Of a stretch of DNA of 64,000 nt, positions 8,181-16,947 are shown one piece after another. A program made the position numbers and the translations under genes. The stretch comes from Paracoccus ravus. GTDB taxonomy: Bacteria; Pseudomonadota; Alphaproteobacteria; Rhodobacterales; Rhodobacteraceae. The stretch lies in assembly GCF_004522175.1 (NCBI RefSeq), contig NZ_SDEB01000019.1:1-64000 (forward strand), in the 5' to 3' direction. The notes under the pieces were generated by a model. The model saw nothing but the letters and a program-made list of their open reading frames with translations, was not told the DNA's origin and searched no databases. Position 1 is the stretch's first letter. Each line of letters starts with the position of its first letter.

Positions 8181-8212
8181 GTCCTCATTCAAAGATCAAG
8201 GGAGGTCATGCG

Positions 8213-8713
8213 ATGCACCCCTCGCGCAACCGACGCCCCGGAGAACTGGTCTTCAACCTGATCCTCGTCGGGGCCAGCCTGTTCCTGCTTTACTCGGCCT
8301 ATGGCATTTCCGGTTTCGAGGCCCTGTCCTCGCCGGGCGCCGTGCCGATGCTCACCACCGCCGTCATGGTCCTGGCCGCCGGCCGCATCCTCTGGGAGGT
8401 CCTGCGAAAGCCTGTCGCCACGGATCAGAGCTTTATCCGCGACATCCTGCCCATGCCGATCGTCGTCACCATTGCCATGGTCGCGCTTTATGCGCTGGCG
8501 CTGAGCCGGCTGGGCTTCATCCCGACCTCGGTGCTCTTCCTGATCGTGATGGTGCGCTACCTCTCGCGGCGTGGCTGGGGCTTCTGCATCGGCGTCGCGG
8601 TCGGGACGGTCGCGCTGATCTATCTCGTCTTCCGGCTGATCTTCAGCGTGCTGATGCCGCAGGGCATCGTTCCCGAAGGCGAGATCCTCGCCTGGTTCTC
8701 GCGGCTATTCTGA
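8213..8713 (+). CDS. tctB: TctB-type small membrane subunit
   Basis: This is a 166-residue integral membrane protein with four predicted helices, of the size usual for TctB. The segment ALSSPGAVPMLTTAVMVLAA between helices one and two is typical of the family, as is the final IFSVLMPQGIVPEGE loop before the C-terminus. GGGAGGTCATGCG precedes the ATG. It is encoded between the receptor and TctA, and the spacing to tctA is 12 bases, so the two membrane subunits are co-translated. TctB is needed with TctA for sodium- or proton-coupled uptake, though its exact role in the family is poorly defined. Confidence 0.9.
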   Translation: MHPSRNRRPGELVFNLILVGASLFLLYSAYGISGFEALSSPGAVPMLTTAVMVLAAGRILWEVLRKPVATDQSFIRDILPMPIVVTIAMVALYALALSRLGFIPTSVLFLIVMVRYLSRRGWGFCIGVAVGTVALIYLVFRLIFSVLMPQGIVPEGEILAWFSRLF

Positions 8714-8725
8714 TCGGAGCGCATC

Positions 8726-10222
8726 ATGGACATTCTTTCCAACCTCTTGATGCCGGTCACGGACCTGAAACTGCTGGGCCTGATCGCTGTCGGGACCTTT
8801 GCCGGCATCTATGTCGGTGCGATCCCCGGCCTGTCGGTCACCATGGCGGTGTCGATCCTGATCTCGTTCACCTTTTCATGGGATGTCTATCCGGCGCTCG
8901 CGCTGATGATCGGCATCTATATGGGCGGGGTCTATGGCGGCTCGCGCACCGCGATCCTCTTGAACATCCCCGGCGCGCCCTCGGCGATCGCCACGGCGAT
9001 GGACGGTTTCCCATTGGCCCAGCAGGGCCGCGCCGGAGAGGCCATCGGCATCGTCACCGTGGTTTCCTTCATCGGCGGCTTCATCGGCATCCTGGCGCTC
9101 GCGCTCTTTGCGCCGAGCCTCTCGGATTTCGCCATCCGCTTCCAGCCGCGCGACTTCATGCTGCTGGCGATCATGGGCATCCTGCTGGTCGGCTCGCTCT
9201 CGGGTGAAAGCCTGATCAAGGGGGTCTTCTCGGGCGCGCTCGGGATCGGCATCGGCGCGGTGGGCATGGACCCGCTGACCGTGCAGGACCGCTTTGTCTT
9301 TGGGTTCGACGAACTGCGCGGGGGCGTTTCCTTCATCGCCGTGATGATCGGCATGTTCGGCGTGGCCGAGGCGCTGTCGCAGCTGCATTCGGTCAATACC
9401 CCGGCTGTCAAACAAAGGATCACCCGCATCATCCCGGCCTGGTCGATGGTCAGGAAGCACCTGCCCTTGGGCATGCAGACCTCGACCATCGGCACGGTCG
9501 TGGGCGCGCTGCCAGGCACCGGCGGCGATATCGCGGCGCTGATGGCCTATGACTATGCCAAGCGCACCACCCGCAACCCCGAGACGCCCTTCGGCAAGGG
9601 CGCGGTCGAGGGCCTCGTCGCGCCCGAGACGGCGAATAACGCGGCTGTCGGCGGCGCCTTCATCCCGATGATGACGCTGGGCATCCCGGGCGACGCGGTG
9701 ACCGCGATCATGATCGGCGCGCTCTTCATCCACGGGCTCAATCCCGGCCCGATGCTGATGGTCGAGCAGCCGCACATGTTCTGGTTCATCGTCGGCTCGC
9801 TGATGCTCGCCAATTGCTTCATGCTGATCTTCGGCCTGACCGGCATCAAGCTCTTCGTGAAGATCGTCGAGCTGCCGCGCACCGTGCTGATCCCGGTCAT
9901 CCTGATCCTGTCGATCGTCGGGGCCTATGCGGTGAACAACAACGTCACCGATGTCTACTGGATGCTCGGCTTCGGGGTCTTCGGCTATTTCATGAAGGAA
10001 TACGGCTATCCGCTGGGCCCGGTCATCCTGGGCGTCATCCTGAGCCGCCTTCTGGACGACAACTGGCGCCGGGCGATCATCTCCGAGCAGGAAAGCCTGG
10101 GCGGGCTGATGCGCGGCATCGTGACCAGCCCGCTGTCGCTCTGCCTCTTCCTCGCGGTGCTGCTTATCATCCTGTCGAACACCCCGGTCTGGCGCTACGT
10201 CCGCCGCAACAAGGCCGCCTGA
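8726..10222 (+). CDS. tctA: TctA-type large permease subunit
   Basis: The 498-residue, roughly 12-helix permease shows the two TctA repeat signatures: GTFAGIYVGAIPGLSVTMAV with YMGGVYGGSRTAILLNIPG in the first half, and VVGALPGTGGDIAALMAYDY with ETANNAAVGGAFIPMMTLGI in the second. These Gly/Pro-rich loops form the transport pathway. The start codon follows GGAGCGCATC. It completes a TctCBA system with the two upstream genes. A 9-bp hairpin lies just after the stop, before the dehydratase gene. Confidence 0.94.
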   Translation: MDILSNLLMPVTDLKLLGLIAVGTFAGIYVGAIPGLSVTMAVSILISFTFSWDVYPALALMIGIYMGGVYGGSRTAILLNIPGAPSAIATAMDGFPLAQQGRAGEAIGIVTVVSFIGGFIGILALALFAPSLSDFAIRFQPRDFMLLAIMGILLVGSLSGESLIKGVFSGALGIGIGAVGMDPLTVQDRFVFGFDELRGGVSFIAVMIGMFGVAEALSQLHSVNTPAVKQRITRIIPAWSMVRKHLPLGMQTSTIGTVVGALPGTGGDIAALMAYDYAKRTTRNPETPFGKGAVEGLVAPETANNAAVGGAFIPMMTLGIPGDAVTAIMIGALFIHGLNPGPMLMVEQPHMFWFIVGSLMLANCFMLIFGLTGIKLFVKIVELPRTVLIPVILILSIVGAYAVNNNVTDVYWMLGFGVFGYFMKEYGYPLGPVILGVILSRLLDDNWRRAIISEQESLGGLMRGIVTSPLSLCLFLAVLLIILSNTPVWRYVRRNKAA

Positions 10223-10230
10223 GCCAAGAT

Positions 10231-10253
10231 GCGGGCCGCCTTGCGCGGCCCGC
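10231..10253 (+). terminator. Intercistronic hairpin between tctA and the dehydratase gene
   Basis: GCGGGCCGC (10231-10239), loop CTTGC, GCGGCCCGC (10245-10253) form a perfect 9-bp stem. No T run follows, so it is more likely an RNA-stability or attenuation element than a full stop. The dehydratase start is 27 bases further on. Confidence 0.5.
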
Positions 10254-10279
10254 CCGAAACAACTGGGAAAGGATCCGGA

Positions 10280-12160
10280 ATGAAGACCTCGATCGCCACC
10301 GTCTCGCTTTCGGGCACGCTGACCGAGAAGCTGGCCGCCATCCAGGCCGCGGGTTTCGACGGCATCGAGATCTTCGAGCAGGATTTCATCGCCTCGGATT
10401 TCAGCCCCGCCGAGGTCGGCCGCATGGTGCGCGACCACGGGCTGGAGATCACACTTTTCCAACCCTTCCGCGATTTCGAGGGCCTGCCCGAGCCGCATCG
10501 CTCGCGCGCCTTCGCCCGCGCCGCCCGCAAGTTCGAGCTGATGAACCAGCTTGGCACGGATCTGGTGCTGTTCTGCTCGTCGCTGCATCCGGCCGCGATG
10601 GGCGGCATCGACCGCATGGCCGATGATTTCCACGCGCTTGGCGATCTGGCCGCGCAGCATGGCGTCCGCGTCGGCTACGAGGCGCTGTGCTGGGGCCGCT
10701 ACGTCAACGATCACCGCGACGCCTGGGAGGTGGTGCGCCGCGCCGACCATCCGAATATCGGCCTGATCCTCGACAGCTTTCACACGCTCGGCCGCAAGAT
10801 CGACCCGGATTCCATCCGCTCGATCCCCGGCGACCGGATCTTCTTCGTCCAGCTTGCCGATGCCCCGGCGATCGAGATGGACCTGCTCTACTGGTCGCGC
10901 CATTTCCGCAACATGCCCGGCGAGGGCGACCTGGACGTGCCGGGCTTCATGCGGGCGGTGCTGGCGACCGGCTATGACGGCTGGCTGAGCCTCGAGATCT
11001 TCAACGACCAGTTCCGCTCGGGCCTGCCGCGCCTTGTCGCGCTGGACGGGCATCGCAGCCTGATCGCGCTGCAGGACCGCGCGCGGCGCGCCGAGCCGGC
11101 GCTGGCGGTGGACCTGCCCGCCTTCCCCGCCCCTGCCCCGGTCGAGCGCATCGAGTTCATCGAATTTGCCACCAGCGAGGCCGAGGCACCGGACCTGACC
11201 GCGCTCCTGACCGCGACCGGCTTCCAGCCCGCCGGGCAGCATGTCTCGAAGCCGGTGACTTTGTGGCGGCAGGGCGGGGTGAACCTGCTCGTCAATACCG
11301 ACGCCGCAGGCTTTGCCCGGACCTCGTTCCTTGCACATGGCACGACTGTCTCCGAGATTGGCCTGACCGTGCCGGATGCGCAGGCGGCATTCCAACGCGC
11401 CACCGCGCTGCTGGCCCAGCCGCATCAGCAGCCCGTCGAGGGCGGAGAGCTGACCATCCCCGCCATTCGCGGCGTCAGCGGCAGCGTGCTGCGCTTTCTC
11501 GACGGGGCCTCGGATCTGGGCCGGATCTGGGATGTCGATTTCCGCACCATCGCCGGAGCGCCCATCGGCGCGGGCATCATCGGCATCGACCATATCGCCC
11601 AGACCATGCCCTATGACGAGATGCTGAGTTCCTCGCTTTTCTACACTGAAATCTTTGCCGGGACCAAATCGCCGATGGTCGATGTGATCGACCCGGACGG
11701 GCTGGTGCGCTCGCAGGCGGTGCAATCGGGCGGGCTGCGCGTCACGCTGAACGGGGCCGAGGCGCGCCGCACCCTCGCCGGGCGCTTCATTGAGGACAGC
11801 CTTGGCTCATCCGTGCAGCACATCGCCTTTGCCAGTGCCGATATCTTTGCCACGGCTGCCGCTTTGGAAAGTCGGGGTTTCCCGGTGCTGCGGATCGGGG
11901 CAAATTACTATGACGACCTCGCCGCCCGCTTCGGGCTGGATGCCAGCCTGACCGAGCGCCTGAAGCGCGCCAATATCATGTATGACGAGGATGCGGGCGG
12001 GCAGTTCTTCCAGCTTTACTCGGTGCCGCGCAAGGACGGGTTCTTTCTGGAGATCGTCCAGCGGCATGGGAATTATCAAGGCTATGGCGCGCCGAATGCG
12101 CCCTTCCGCATCGCCGCCCAGAAGCGCACCTCACGCCCCGCGGGAATGCCGAGCGCCTGA
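10280..12160 (+). CDS. quiC: 3-dehydroshikimate dehydratase with HPPD-like C-terminal domain
   Basis: The 626-residue protein matches the QuiC1 type of two-domain enzyme. Residues 1-270 are a sugar-phosphate isomerase-like TIM barrel with metal ligands in order: Glu134 (GYEALCWG), Asp165 (LDSFH, with His168), Gln191 (FVQLADAP) and Glu239 (LSLEIF). Residues of about 290-620 are a vicinal-oxygen-chelate region like 4-hydroxyphenylpyruvate dioxygenase, with possible metal ligands His near 437 (GIDHIAQ), His near 514 (VQHIAFAS) and Glu near 591 (FFLEIVQ). The reaction is 3-dehydroshikimate to protocatechuate, feeding the beta-ketoadipate pathway, part of which (pcaIJF) lies at 51-54 kb. The start at 10280 follows GGGAAAGGATC. 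It is probably co-transcribed with tctCBA. Confidence 0.9.
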   Translation: MKTSIATVSLSGTLTEKLAAIQAAGFDGIEIFEQDFIASDFSPAEVGRMVRDHGLEITLFQPFRDFEGLPEPHRSRAFARAARKFELMNQLGTDLVLFCSSLHPAAMGGIDRMADDFHALGDLAAQHGVRVGYEALCWGRYVNDHRDAWEVVRRADHPNIGLILDSFHTLGRKIDPDSIRSIPGDRIFFVQLADAPAIEMDLLYWSRHFRNMPGEGDLDVPGFMRAVLATGYDGWLSLEIFNDQFRSGLPRLVALDGHRSLIALQDRARRAEPALAVDLPAFPAPAPVERIEFIEFATSEAEAPDLTALLTATGFQPAGQHVSKPVTLWRQGGVNLLVNTDAAGFARTSFLAHGTTVSEIGLTVPDAQAAFQRATALLAQPHQQPVEGGELTIPAIRGVSGSVLRFLDGASDLGRIWDVDFRTIAGAPIGAGIIGIDHIAQTMPYDEMLSSSLFYTEIFAGTKSPMVDVIDPDGLVRSQAVQSGGLRVTLNGAEARRTLAGRFIEDSLGSSVQHIAFASADIFATAAALESRGFPVLRIGANYYDDLAARFGLDASLTERLKRANIMYDEDAGGQFFQLYSVPRKDGFFLEIVQRHGNYQGYGAPNAPFRIAAQKRTSRPAGMPSA

Positions 12161-12168
12161 AGCGGAAA

Positions 12169-12193
12169 AAGCCCCGCCGAACTGGCGGGGCTT
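12169..12193. terminator. Bidirectional terminator between convergent quiC and gabD
   Basis: AAGCCCCGCC (12169-12178), loop GAACT, GGCGGGGCTT (12184-12193) form a perfect 10-bp stem. A-rich DNA on the left and T residues on the right let it work for both strands. Confidence 0.85.
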
Positions 12194-12202
12194 CTGTTCG
12201 GA

Positions 12203-13672
12203 TTAGACCGAGAGGCACATGTACTTGATTTCCAAGTAATCATCGAGACCGTAATGGCTGCCCTCGCGGCCGAGGCCGGATTGCTTGACGCCGCCGAAGG
12301 GCGCGACCTCGGTCGAGATCAGGCCGGTATTGACGCCGACCATGCCGGTCTCGAGTGCCTCGGCCACGCGCCAGACGCGGCTCAGGTCGCGGGCGTAGAA
12401 ATAGCCCGCGAGGCCGAATTCGCTGGCATTGGCCAGTGCGATCGCCTCGTCCTCGGTCTCGAAGCGGTAGATCGGGGCGACGGGACCGAAGGTCTCTTCG
12501 CGGCTGATCTTCATCTCGGGTTTCATGCCGGTCAGCACGGTCGGGTGGAAGAAGGTCCCGCCCAGCTCGTGCCGCGCGCCGCCGGTGGCGACGGTCGCGC
12601 CATGGGCGACGGCGTCGGCGATGTGATCCTCGACCTTGGCCAGAGCCGCGGTGTTGATCAGCGGGCCGACCTGGACCGGCTCGGTCAGGCCATTGCCCAC
12701 CGACATCGCCGCGACGCGGGCCGCAAGCTTCTCGGAGAAGGCATCGTAAACGCCCGACTGGACGTAGATGCGGTTCGCGCAGACGCAGGTCTGGCCGTTG
12801 TTGCGGAACTTGGCGACCATCGCGCCTTCAACCGCCGCATCGATGTCGGCATCGTCGAAGACGATGAAGGGCGCGTTGCCACCCAGTTCCAGCGACAGTT
12901 TCTTGATCGTCTCGGCACCCTGACGCATCAGGATCTTGCCCACCCGGGTCGAGCCGGTGAACGAGATCTTGGCGACCTTGGGATTGGCGCAAAGCTCAGC
13001 ACCCATGCCCGCAGCATCGAGGCCCGGCACGATGTTCAGGACCCCTGCCGGGATGCCCGCACGCTCGGCCAACACGCCCAGAGCCAGCGCCGAAAGCGGC
13101 GTCAGTTCCGAGGGGCGCGCGACCATGGTGCAGCCCGCCGCCAGAGCCGGGGCGATCTTGCGCGCCAGCATGGCATTCGGGAAGTTCCAGGGCGTGATCG
13201 CGCCGACGACGCCGACCGGCTGCTTCAGCACGATGATGCGCTTGTCCGGCATGTGGCCCGGAATGGTGTCGCCATAGACGCGCTTGGCCTCTTCGGCGAA
13301 CCATTCGACATAGGCCGCGCCATAGGCGATCTCGCCCTTGGCCTCGGCCAGCGGCTTGCCCATTTCGGCGGTCAGGATCACGGCCAGATCCTCGACATTG
13401 GCAAGGATCAGGTCATGCCAGCGGCGCAGGATCGACGCGCGATCCTTGCCGGTGCGCGCGGCCCAGGGCTTCTGCGCGGCATGGGCGGCGTCGATGGCAA
13501 CTGAGAGCTCGGCCACCCCCATGTTCGCGACCTGGGCGAGTTCCTCGCCGGTGGCCGGGTTCGTCACCGCGAAGACCTTGTCGCCCTTGAAGCGCGCGCC
13601 GTTGATATAGGCGCTGCCGGTCATCAGGCTCGGGTCCTTGAGGCTAAGCCCATGTTTATTGTCCAGCATCAT
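12203..13672 (-). CDS. gabD: NAD(P)-dependent succinate-semialdehyde dehydrogenase
   Basis: A full-length 489-residue aldehyde dehydrogenase with general base Glu262 (LELGGNAPF) and catalytic Cys296 in FRNNGQTCVCANR, the GabD-specific form of the active-site motif. PWNFPNAMLARKIAPALAAG and FTGSTRVGK mark the cofactor fold. The usual Lys of the cofactor-binding KP(A/S) motif is Arg here (VARPSE), a variant that may affect NAD/NADP preference. It oxidises succinate semialdehyde to succinate. The first ATG overlaps the gabT stop codon as ATGA, so translation is coupled. Confidence 0.93.
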   Translation of the reverse strand: MMLDNKHGLSLKDPSLMTGSAYINGARFKGDKVFAVTNPATGEELAQVANMGVAELSVAIDAAHAAQKPWAARTGKDRASILRRWHDLILANVEDLAVILTAEMGKPLAEAKGEIAYGAAYVEWFAEEAKRVYGDTIPGHMPDKRIIVLKQPVGVVGAITPWNFPNAMLARKIAPALAAGCTMVARPSELTPLSALALGVLAERAGIPAGVLNIVPGLDAAGMGAELCANPKVAKISFTGSTRVGKILMRQGAETIKKLSLELGGNAPFIVFDDADIDAAVEGAMVAKFRNNGQTCVCANRIYVQSGVYDAFSEKLAARVAAMSVGNGLTEPVQVGPLINTAALAKVEDHIADAVAHGATVATGGARHELGGTFFHPTVLTGMKPEMKISREETFGPVAPIYRFETEDEAIALANASEFGLAGYFYARDLSRVWRVAEALETGMVGVNTGLISTEVAPFGGVKQSGLGREGSHYGLDDYLEIKYMCLSV

Positions 13673-14946
13673 GCGGCCTTTGCAGCGGCGATGGAGTCTT
13701 CGAGGATGTCCAGCGCCTCGGCGAAGTGACCTTCGTCGATGGTCAGCGGCGCGAGGAAGCGGATCACGTTGCCGTTCACGCCGCAGGTCAGCAGAATCAG
13801 CTTGCGCTTGAGCGCCTCGGTGCGGATGCGGTTGACCAGATCGGCGTTCGGCGCCTTGCCGTCTGCGGTGTTGAACTCGGCGGCGACCATCATGCCGGGG
13901 CCGCGCACTTCGGCCAGTTCCGGGGTGGTGGCGCGGATCGCTTCCAGACGCTGGCGCAGGCGCGAGCCGAACTCATTGGCGCGGGCGCAGAGGTTTTCTT
14001 CCTCGATCACGTCCAGCACGGCATGGGCTGCTGCGATACCCAGCGGGTTGCCGCCATAGGTGCCGCCCAGCCCGCCGGGATTGGCGGCATCCATGATCTC
14101 GGCGCGGCCGGTGACGGCAGCGAGCGGCAGACCGCCGGCGAGGCCCTTGGCCATGGTCACGAGATCGGCGGCAATGCCGTGCTGTTCCATTGCGAAGAGC
14201 GTGCCGGTGCGGGCGAAGCCGGTCTGGATCTCATCGGCGATCATCACGATGCCATGCTTGTCGCAAAGCTCGCGGATTGCGCGGACAAACTCGGTCGGTG
14301 CCGGGTAGAAGCCGCCCTCGCCCTGAACTGGTTCAAAGATGATCGCGGCGACGCGAGCCGGGTCCAGATCGGCCTTGAACAGCTTCTCGATGCCGGCCAT
14401 CGCATCCGCCGTCGTTTGACCATAGAGAGAGATCGGGAAGGGCACATGGAAGACATCGGGCATCATTGCGCCAAAGCCGGCCTTGTAGGGCTGGACCTTG
14501 CCGGTCAGCGACATGCCCATGAAGGTGCGGCCGTGGAAGCCGCCGCCAAAGGCGATGACGGCATTGCGGCCGGTATGGGCGCGGGCGATCTTGATCGCGT
14601 TCTCGACGGCTTCGGCACCGGTGGTGACGAAGGTGGTGCGCTTGTCGAAATCGCCGGGGACCAGCGCGTTCAGGCGCTCGCCGAGGGCGATGTAATTCTC
14701 ATAGGGCAGGACCTGATGGCAGGTATGGGTGAAAGCCTCGAGTTGAGTTTTCACGGCCTCCATCACTTTCGGGTGGCAATGTCCGGTATTGACGACCGCG
14801 ATGCCGGCGGCGAAGTCAATGTAACGGGTGCCCTCGACATCCCAGACCTCGGCGTTGCGGGCCTTGGCGGCATAGATCTGGGTCTGCATTCCGACGCCAC
14901 GGGCGATGGTGGTCTGGCGGCGAGCGGCGATTTCGGCGTTGAGCAT
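13669..14946 (-). CDS. gabT: 4-aminobutyrate aminotransferase
   Basis: A 425-residue class III PLP aminotransferase. The cofactor contacts are visible: TTGAEAVENAIK, the IIFEPVQGEGGF stretch, Asp238 in IADEIQTGF (pairs with the pyridine nitrogen) and Lys267 in TMAKGLAGG (Schiff base). It moves the amino group of GABA to 2-oxoglutarate, giving succinate semialdehyde for GabD. The start is preceded by CAGGAGGCATCAC. It is transcribed away from the cupin-HTH regulator across a 140-bp divergent promoter region, which suggests control by that regulator. Confidence 0.93.
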   Translation of the reverse strand: MLNAEIAARRQTTIARGVGMQTQIYAAKARNAEVWDVEGTRYIDFAAGIAVVNTGHCHPKVMEAVKTQLEAFTHTCHQVLPYENYIALGERLNALVPGDFDKRTTFVTTGAEAVENAIKIARAHTGRNAVIAFGGGFHGRTFMGMSLTGKVQPYKAGFGAMMPDVFHVPFPISLYGQTTADAMAGIEKLFKADLDPARVAAIIFEPVQGEGGFYPAPTEFVRAIRELCDKHGIVMIADEIQTGFARTGTLFAMEQHGIAADLVTMAKGLAGGLPLAAVTGRAEIMDAANPGGLGGTYGGNPLGIAAAHAVLDVIEEENLCARANEFGSRLRQRLEAIRATTPELAEVRGPGMMVAAEFNTADGKAPNADLVNRIRTEALKRKLILLTCGVNGNVIRFLAPLTIDEGHFAEALDILEDSIAAAKAA

Positions 14947-15006
14947 GTGATGCCTCCTGAAGGGTCCGGGCTGATTTTCGTCCGGTTAGCTTCGCAGATG
15001 CCCTGT

Positions 15007-15021
15007 TCAAAATGGTTTTGA
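15007..15021. promoter_or_regulatory. Inverted repeat in the gabT / regulator divergent promoter region
   Basis: TCAAAA-TGG-TTTTGA is a perfect inverted repeat overlapping a consensus -35 hexamer TTGACA (15018-15023) that points toward the regulator gene. It sits midway between the two divergent start codons. A likely operator for the adjacent cupin-HTH protein (inference). Confidence 0.5.
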
Positions 15022-15087
15022 CAGTCTAATTCTTACTCTGCGCAACGCATTGAATTTTCTATAGTGACTGGCAGAGTGTTAACGATC

Positions 15088-15660
15088 ATGAACGACCTAA
15101 ACACCGAACTCCGCGATCTGCGTCTGGGCGAGCGGCTGCGAATCCTGCGCGAGCGTGCAGGCCTGTCGCAGCGTGCCCTGGCCAAGCGCGCCAATGTCAC
15201 CAATGCGACCATCTCGCTGGTCGAGGCGGATAAGACGAACCCTTCGGTCGGTGCGCTCAGGCGCATCCTCGACGGCATCCCGGTGAGCCTTTCGGAGTTC
15301 TTCGCCTTTGAGCCAGAACCCGAGCAGGTGATCTTCTATCAGGCCGAGGACCTGCCGGAAATCGGCAAGGGAAAGCTGTCCTTGAAGCGCGTCGGCAATA
15401 GTCAATTCGGCCGCGCGATGACCATACTGCACGAACGCTACGAGCCCGGCGCGGATACGGGCCGGGTGATGTATCAGCATGAGGGCGAAGAGGGCGGTGT
15501 CGTCGTCTCGGGCCGGATCGAGGTCACCGTGGGCGAGGAACGCCGCATCCTCGGCCCGGGTGACGGTTATTATTTCGACAGCCGCAAACCGCATCGGTTC
15601 CGGCAGGTGGGGGGCGAGCCCTGCGTCATCGTCAGCGCCTGCACGCCGCCGACATTCTAG
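15088..15660 (+). CDS. XRE-family regulator with C-terminal cupin domain (PuuR type)
   Basis: The 190-residue protein has an HTH_3 domain at about residues 10-65 (RLRILRERAGLSQRALAKRA, then NVTNATISLVEADKTNPSVG) and a cupin_2 domain at about 110-185 (HEGEEGGVVVSGRIEVTVGE and GDGYYFDSRKPHRFR). This arrangement is shared by PuuR and other regulators of putrescine and GABA catabolism, where the cupin is thought to sense the metabolite. A GTG at 15064 is in frame, but the ATG at 15088 begins the conserved part. It is divergent from gabTD and upstream of the ureohydrolase gene, fitting local control of a guanidino-acid/GABA route. Confidence 0.85.
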   Translation: MNDLNTELRDLRLGERLRILRERAGLSQRALAKRANVTNATISLVEADKTNPSVGALRRILDGIPVSLSEFFAFEPEPEQVIFYQAEDLPEIGKGKLSLKRVGNSQFGRAMTILHERYEPGADTGRVMYQHEGEEGGVVVSGRIEVTVGEERRILGPGDGYYFDSRKPHRFRQVGGEPCVIVSACTPPTF

Positions 15661-15861
15661 ACTTGGCAGGAACCGGATCCAGCGCTGCCCCCTGCCGCCA
15701 AGGAATTGCCCGGCGCAAAATCGGGCCTTGCGCCCAAAAAGGCGGATAGGCTGTGGCAGAGCGAAATTACCGCGTTCATCTCGTCGAGGAATGCTTTTCG
15801 CCGGCCCGGGAACGGGGCTAACGTCTCTGCAAAAGACCCGGAATGCAGGAGCGCCCGACCC

Positions 15862-16812
15862 ATGAAAGACATTTTCAATCAGCCGCTTGGCGGCAATAGC
15901 ATGCCGCGTTTCGGGGGGCCTGCCACCATGATGCGCCTGCCCGCGCAAGACACGGCGGCGGGGCTCGATGCCTGCTTCATCGGTATTCCCATGGATATCG
16001 GCGCGTCCAACCGACCCGGCACCCGCCTCGGGCCACGCCAGATCCGGGACGAAAGCCGCATGATCCGTCCCTATAACATGGCAACCGGTGCCGCGCCCTT
16101 TGACAGCCTGCAGGTCGCGGATATCGGAGATGTGCCGATCAACACTTTCGACCTGAAGAAATCGGTCGAGATCATCACGGGACATTACCGCGAAGTGCTT
16201 CGCCATGACGTCATCCCACTGACGCTGGGCGGCGATCACACCCTGACCTGGCCGATCCTGCGGGCCATCCGGGAAAAGCATGGGCCGGTCGCGCTGATCC
16301 ATGTCGATGCCCATTCCGACACGAATGAGCACATGTTCGGCGAGCGCGAGGCGCATGGCTGCCCCTTCCGCCGCGCCTGGGAGGATGATTGCCTGCTGAA
16401 CGACAAGGTCTTCCAGATTGGCCTGCGCGGCTCGGGCTATACGGCAGAAGATTTCGACTGGGGACGCGAGAAAGGCTGGACGGTCATCCCAGCCGAGCAA
16501 TGCTGGCACAAGAGCCTGTCCCCCTTGATGTCCGAGATCCGTGCCAGCATCGGCGATGCGCCCGTCTACCTGTCCTATGACATTGACAGCCTCGACCCGG
16601 CCTTCGCCCCCGGCACCGGCACCGTCGAGGTTGGCGGCCTGACCACGATCCAAGGGCTCGAGATCATCCGGGGCTGCGCCGGGCTGAACCTTGTCGGCTG
16701 CGATCTGGTCGAAGTCTCGCCGCCCTATGATCCTGCGGGCAATACCGCTGTCATCGCCGCCAATTTCCTGTTCGAGATGCTCTGCGCCCTGCCCGGCGTC
16801 AAACGTCGCTGA
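15862..16812 (+). CDS. Ureohydrolase: guanidinobutyrase or agmatinase
   Basis: A 316-residue arginase-superfamily enzyme. The binuclear manganese ligands are all present: His126 (LGGDHTLTW), Asp149/His151/Asp153 (HVDAHSDT), and Asp240/Asp242 in SYDIDSLDPAFAPGTGT. The N-terminus FNQPLGGNSMPRFGGP is typical of the guanidinobutyrase/agmatinase subgroup. It removes urea from a guanidino compound. If the substrate is 4-guanidinobutyrate the product is GABA, the substrate of the adjacent gabTD, so that role is favoured over agmatine to putrescine. The start at 15862 follows GCAGGAGCG; longer in-frame starts extend into noncoding DNA. Confidence 0.85.
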   Translation: MKDIFNQPLGGNSMPRFGGPATMMRLPAQDTAAGLDACFIGIPMDIGASNRPGTRLGPRQIRDESRMIRPYNMATGAAPFDSLQVADIGDVPINTFDLKKSVEIITGHYREVLRHDVIPLTLGGDHTLTWPILRAIREKHGPVALIHVDAHSDTNEHMFGEREAHGCPFRRAWEDDCLLNDKVFQIGLRGSGYTAEDFDWGREKGWTVIPAEQCWHKSLSPLMSEIRASIGDAPVYLSYDIDSLDPAFAPGTGTVEVGGLTTIQGLEIIRGCAGLNLVGCDLVEVSPPYDPAGNTAVIAANFLFEMLCALPGVKRR

Positions 16813-16947
16813 GGGGGCGGCTGCAAAAATCCTGTCGCCGGCCGATGCTTGGTCGGCAGCGGGACGCGGTCAGGACCGGCACGGCTTGCAGCACGAAGCG
16901 CCTTCGCGTCATAACCGTCGCTCATCCCCCTTCTGAGGAGAAGCCCA

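Noticed and set aside
8876..11725. A 949-codon open frame on the minus strand across tctA and the dehydratase gene
   Set aside because: It is antisense to two well-supported genes. Its translation is dominated by His, Asp, Gln and Arg from the complement of GC-rich codons, with no ribosome site or domain.
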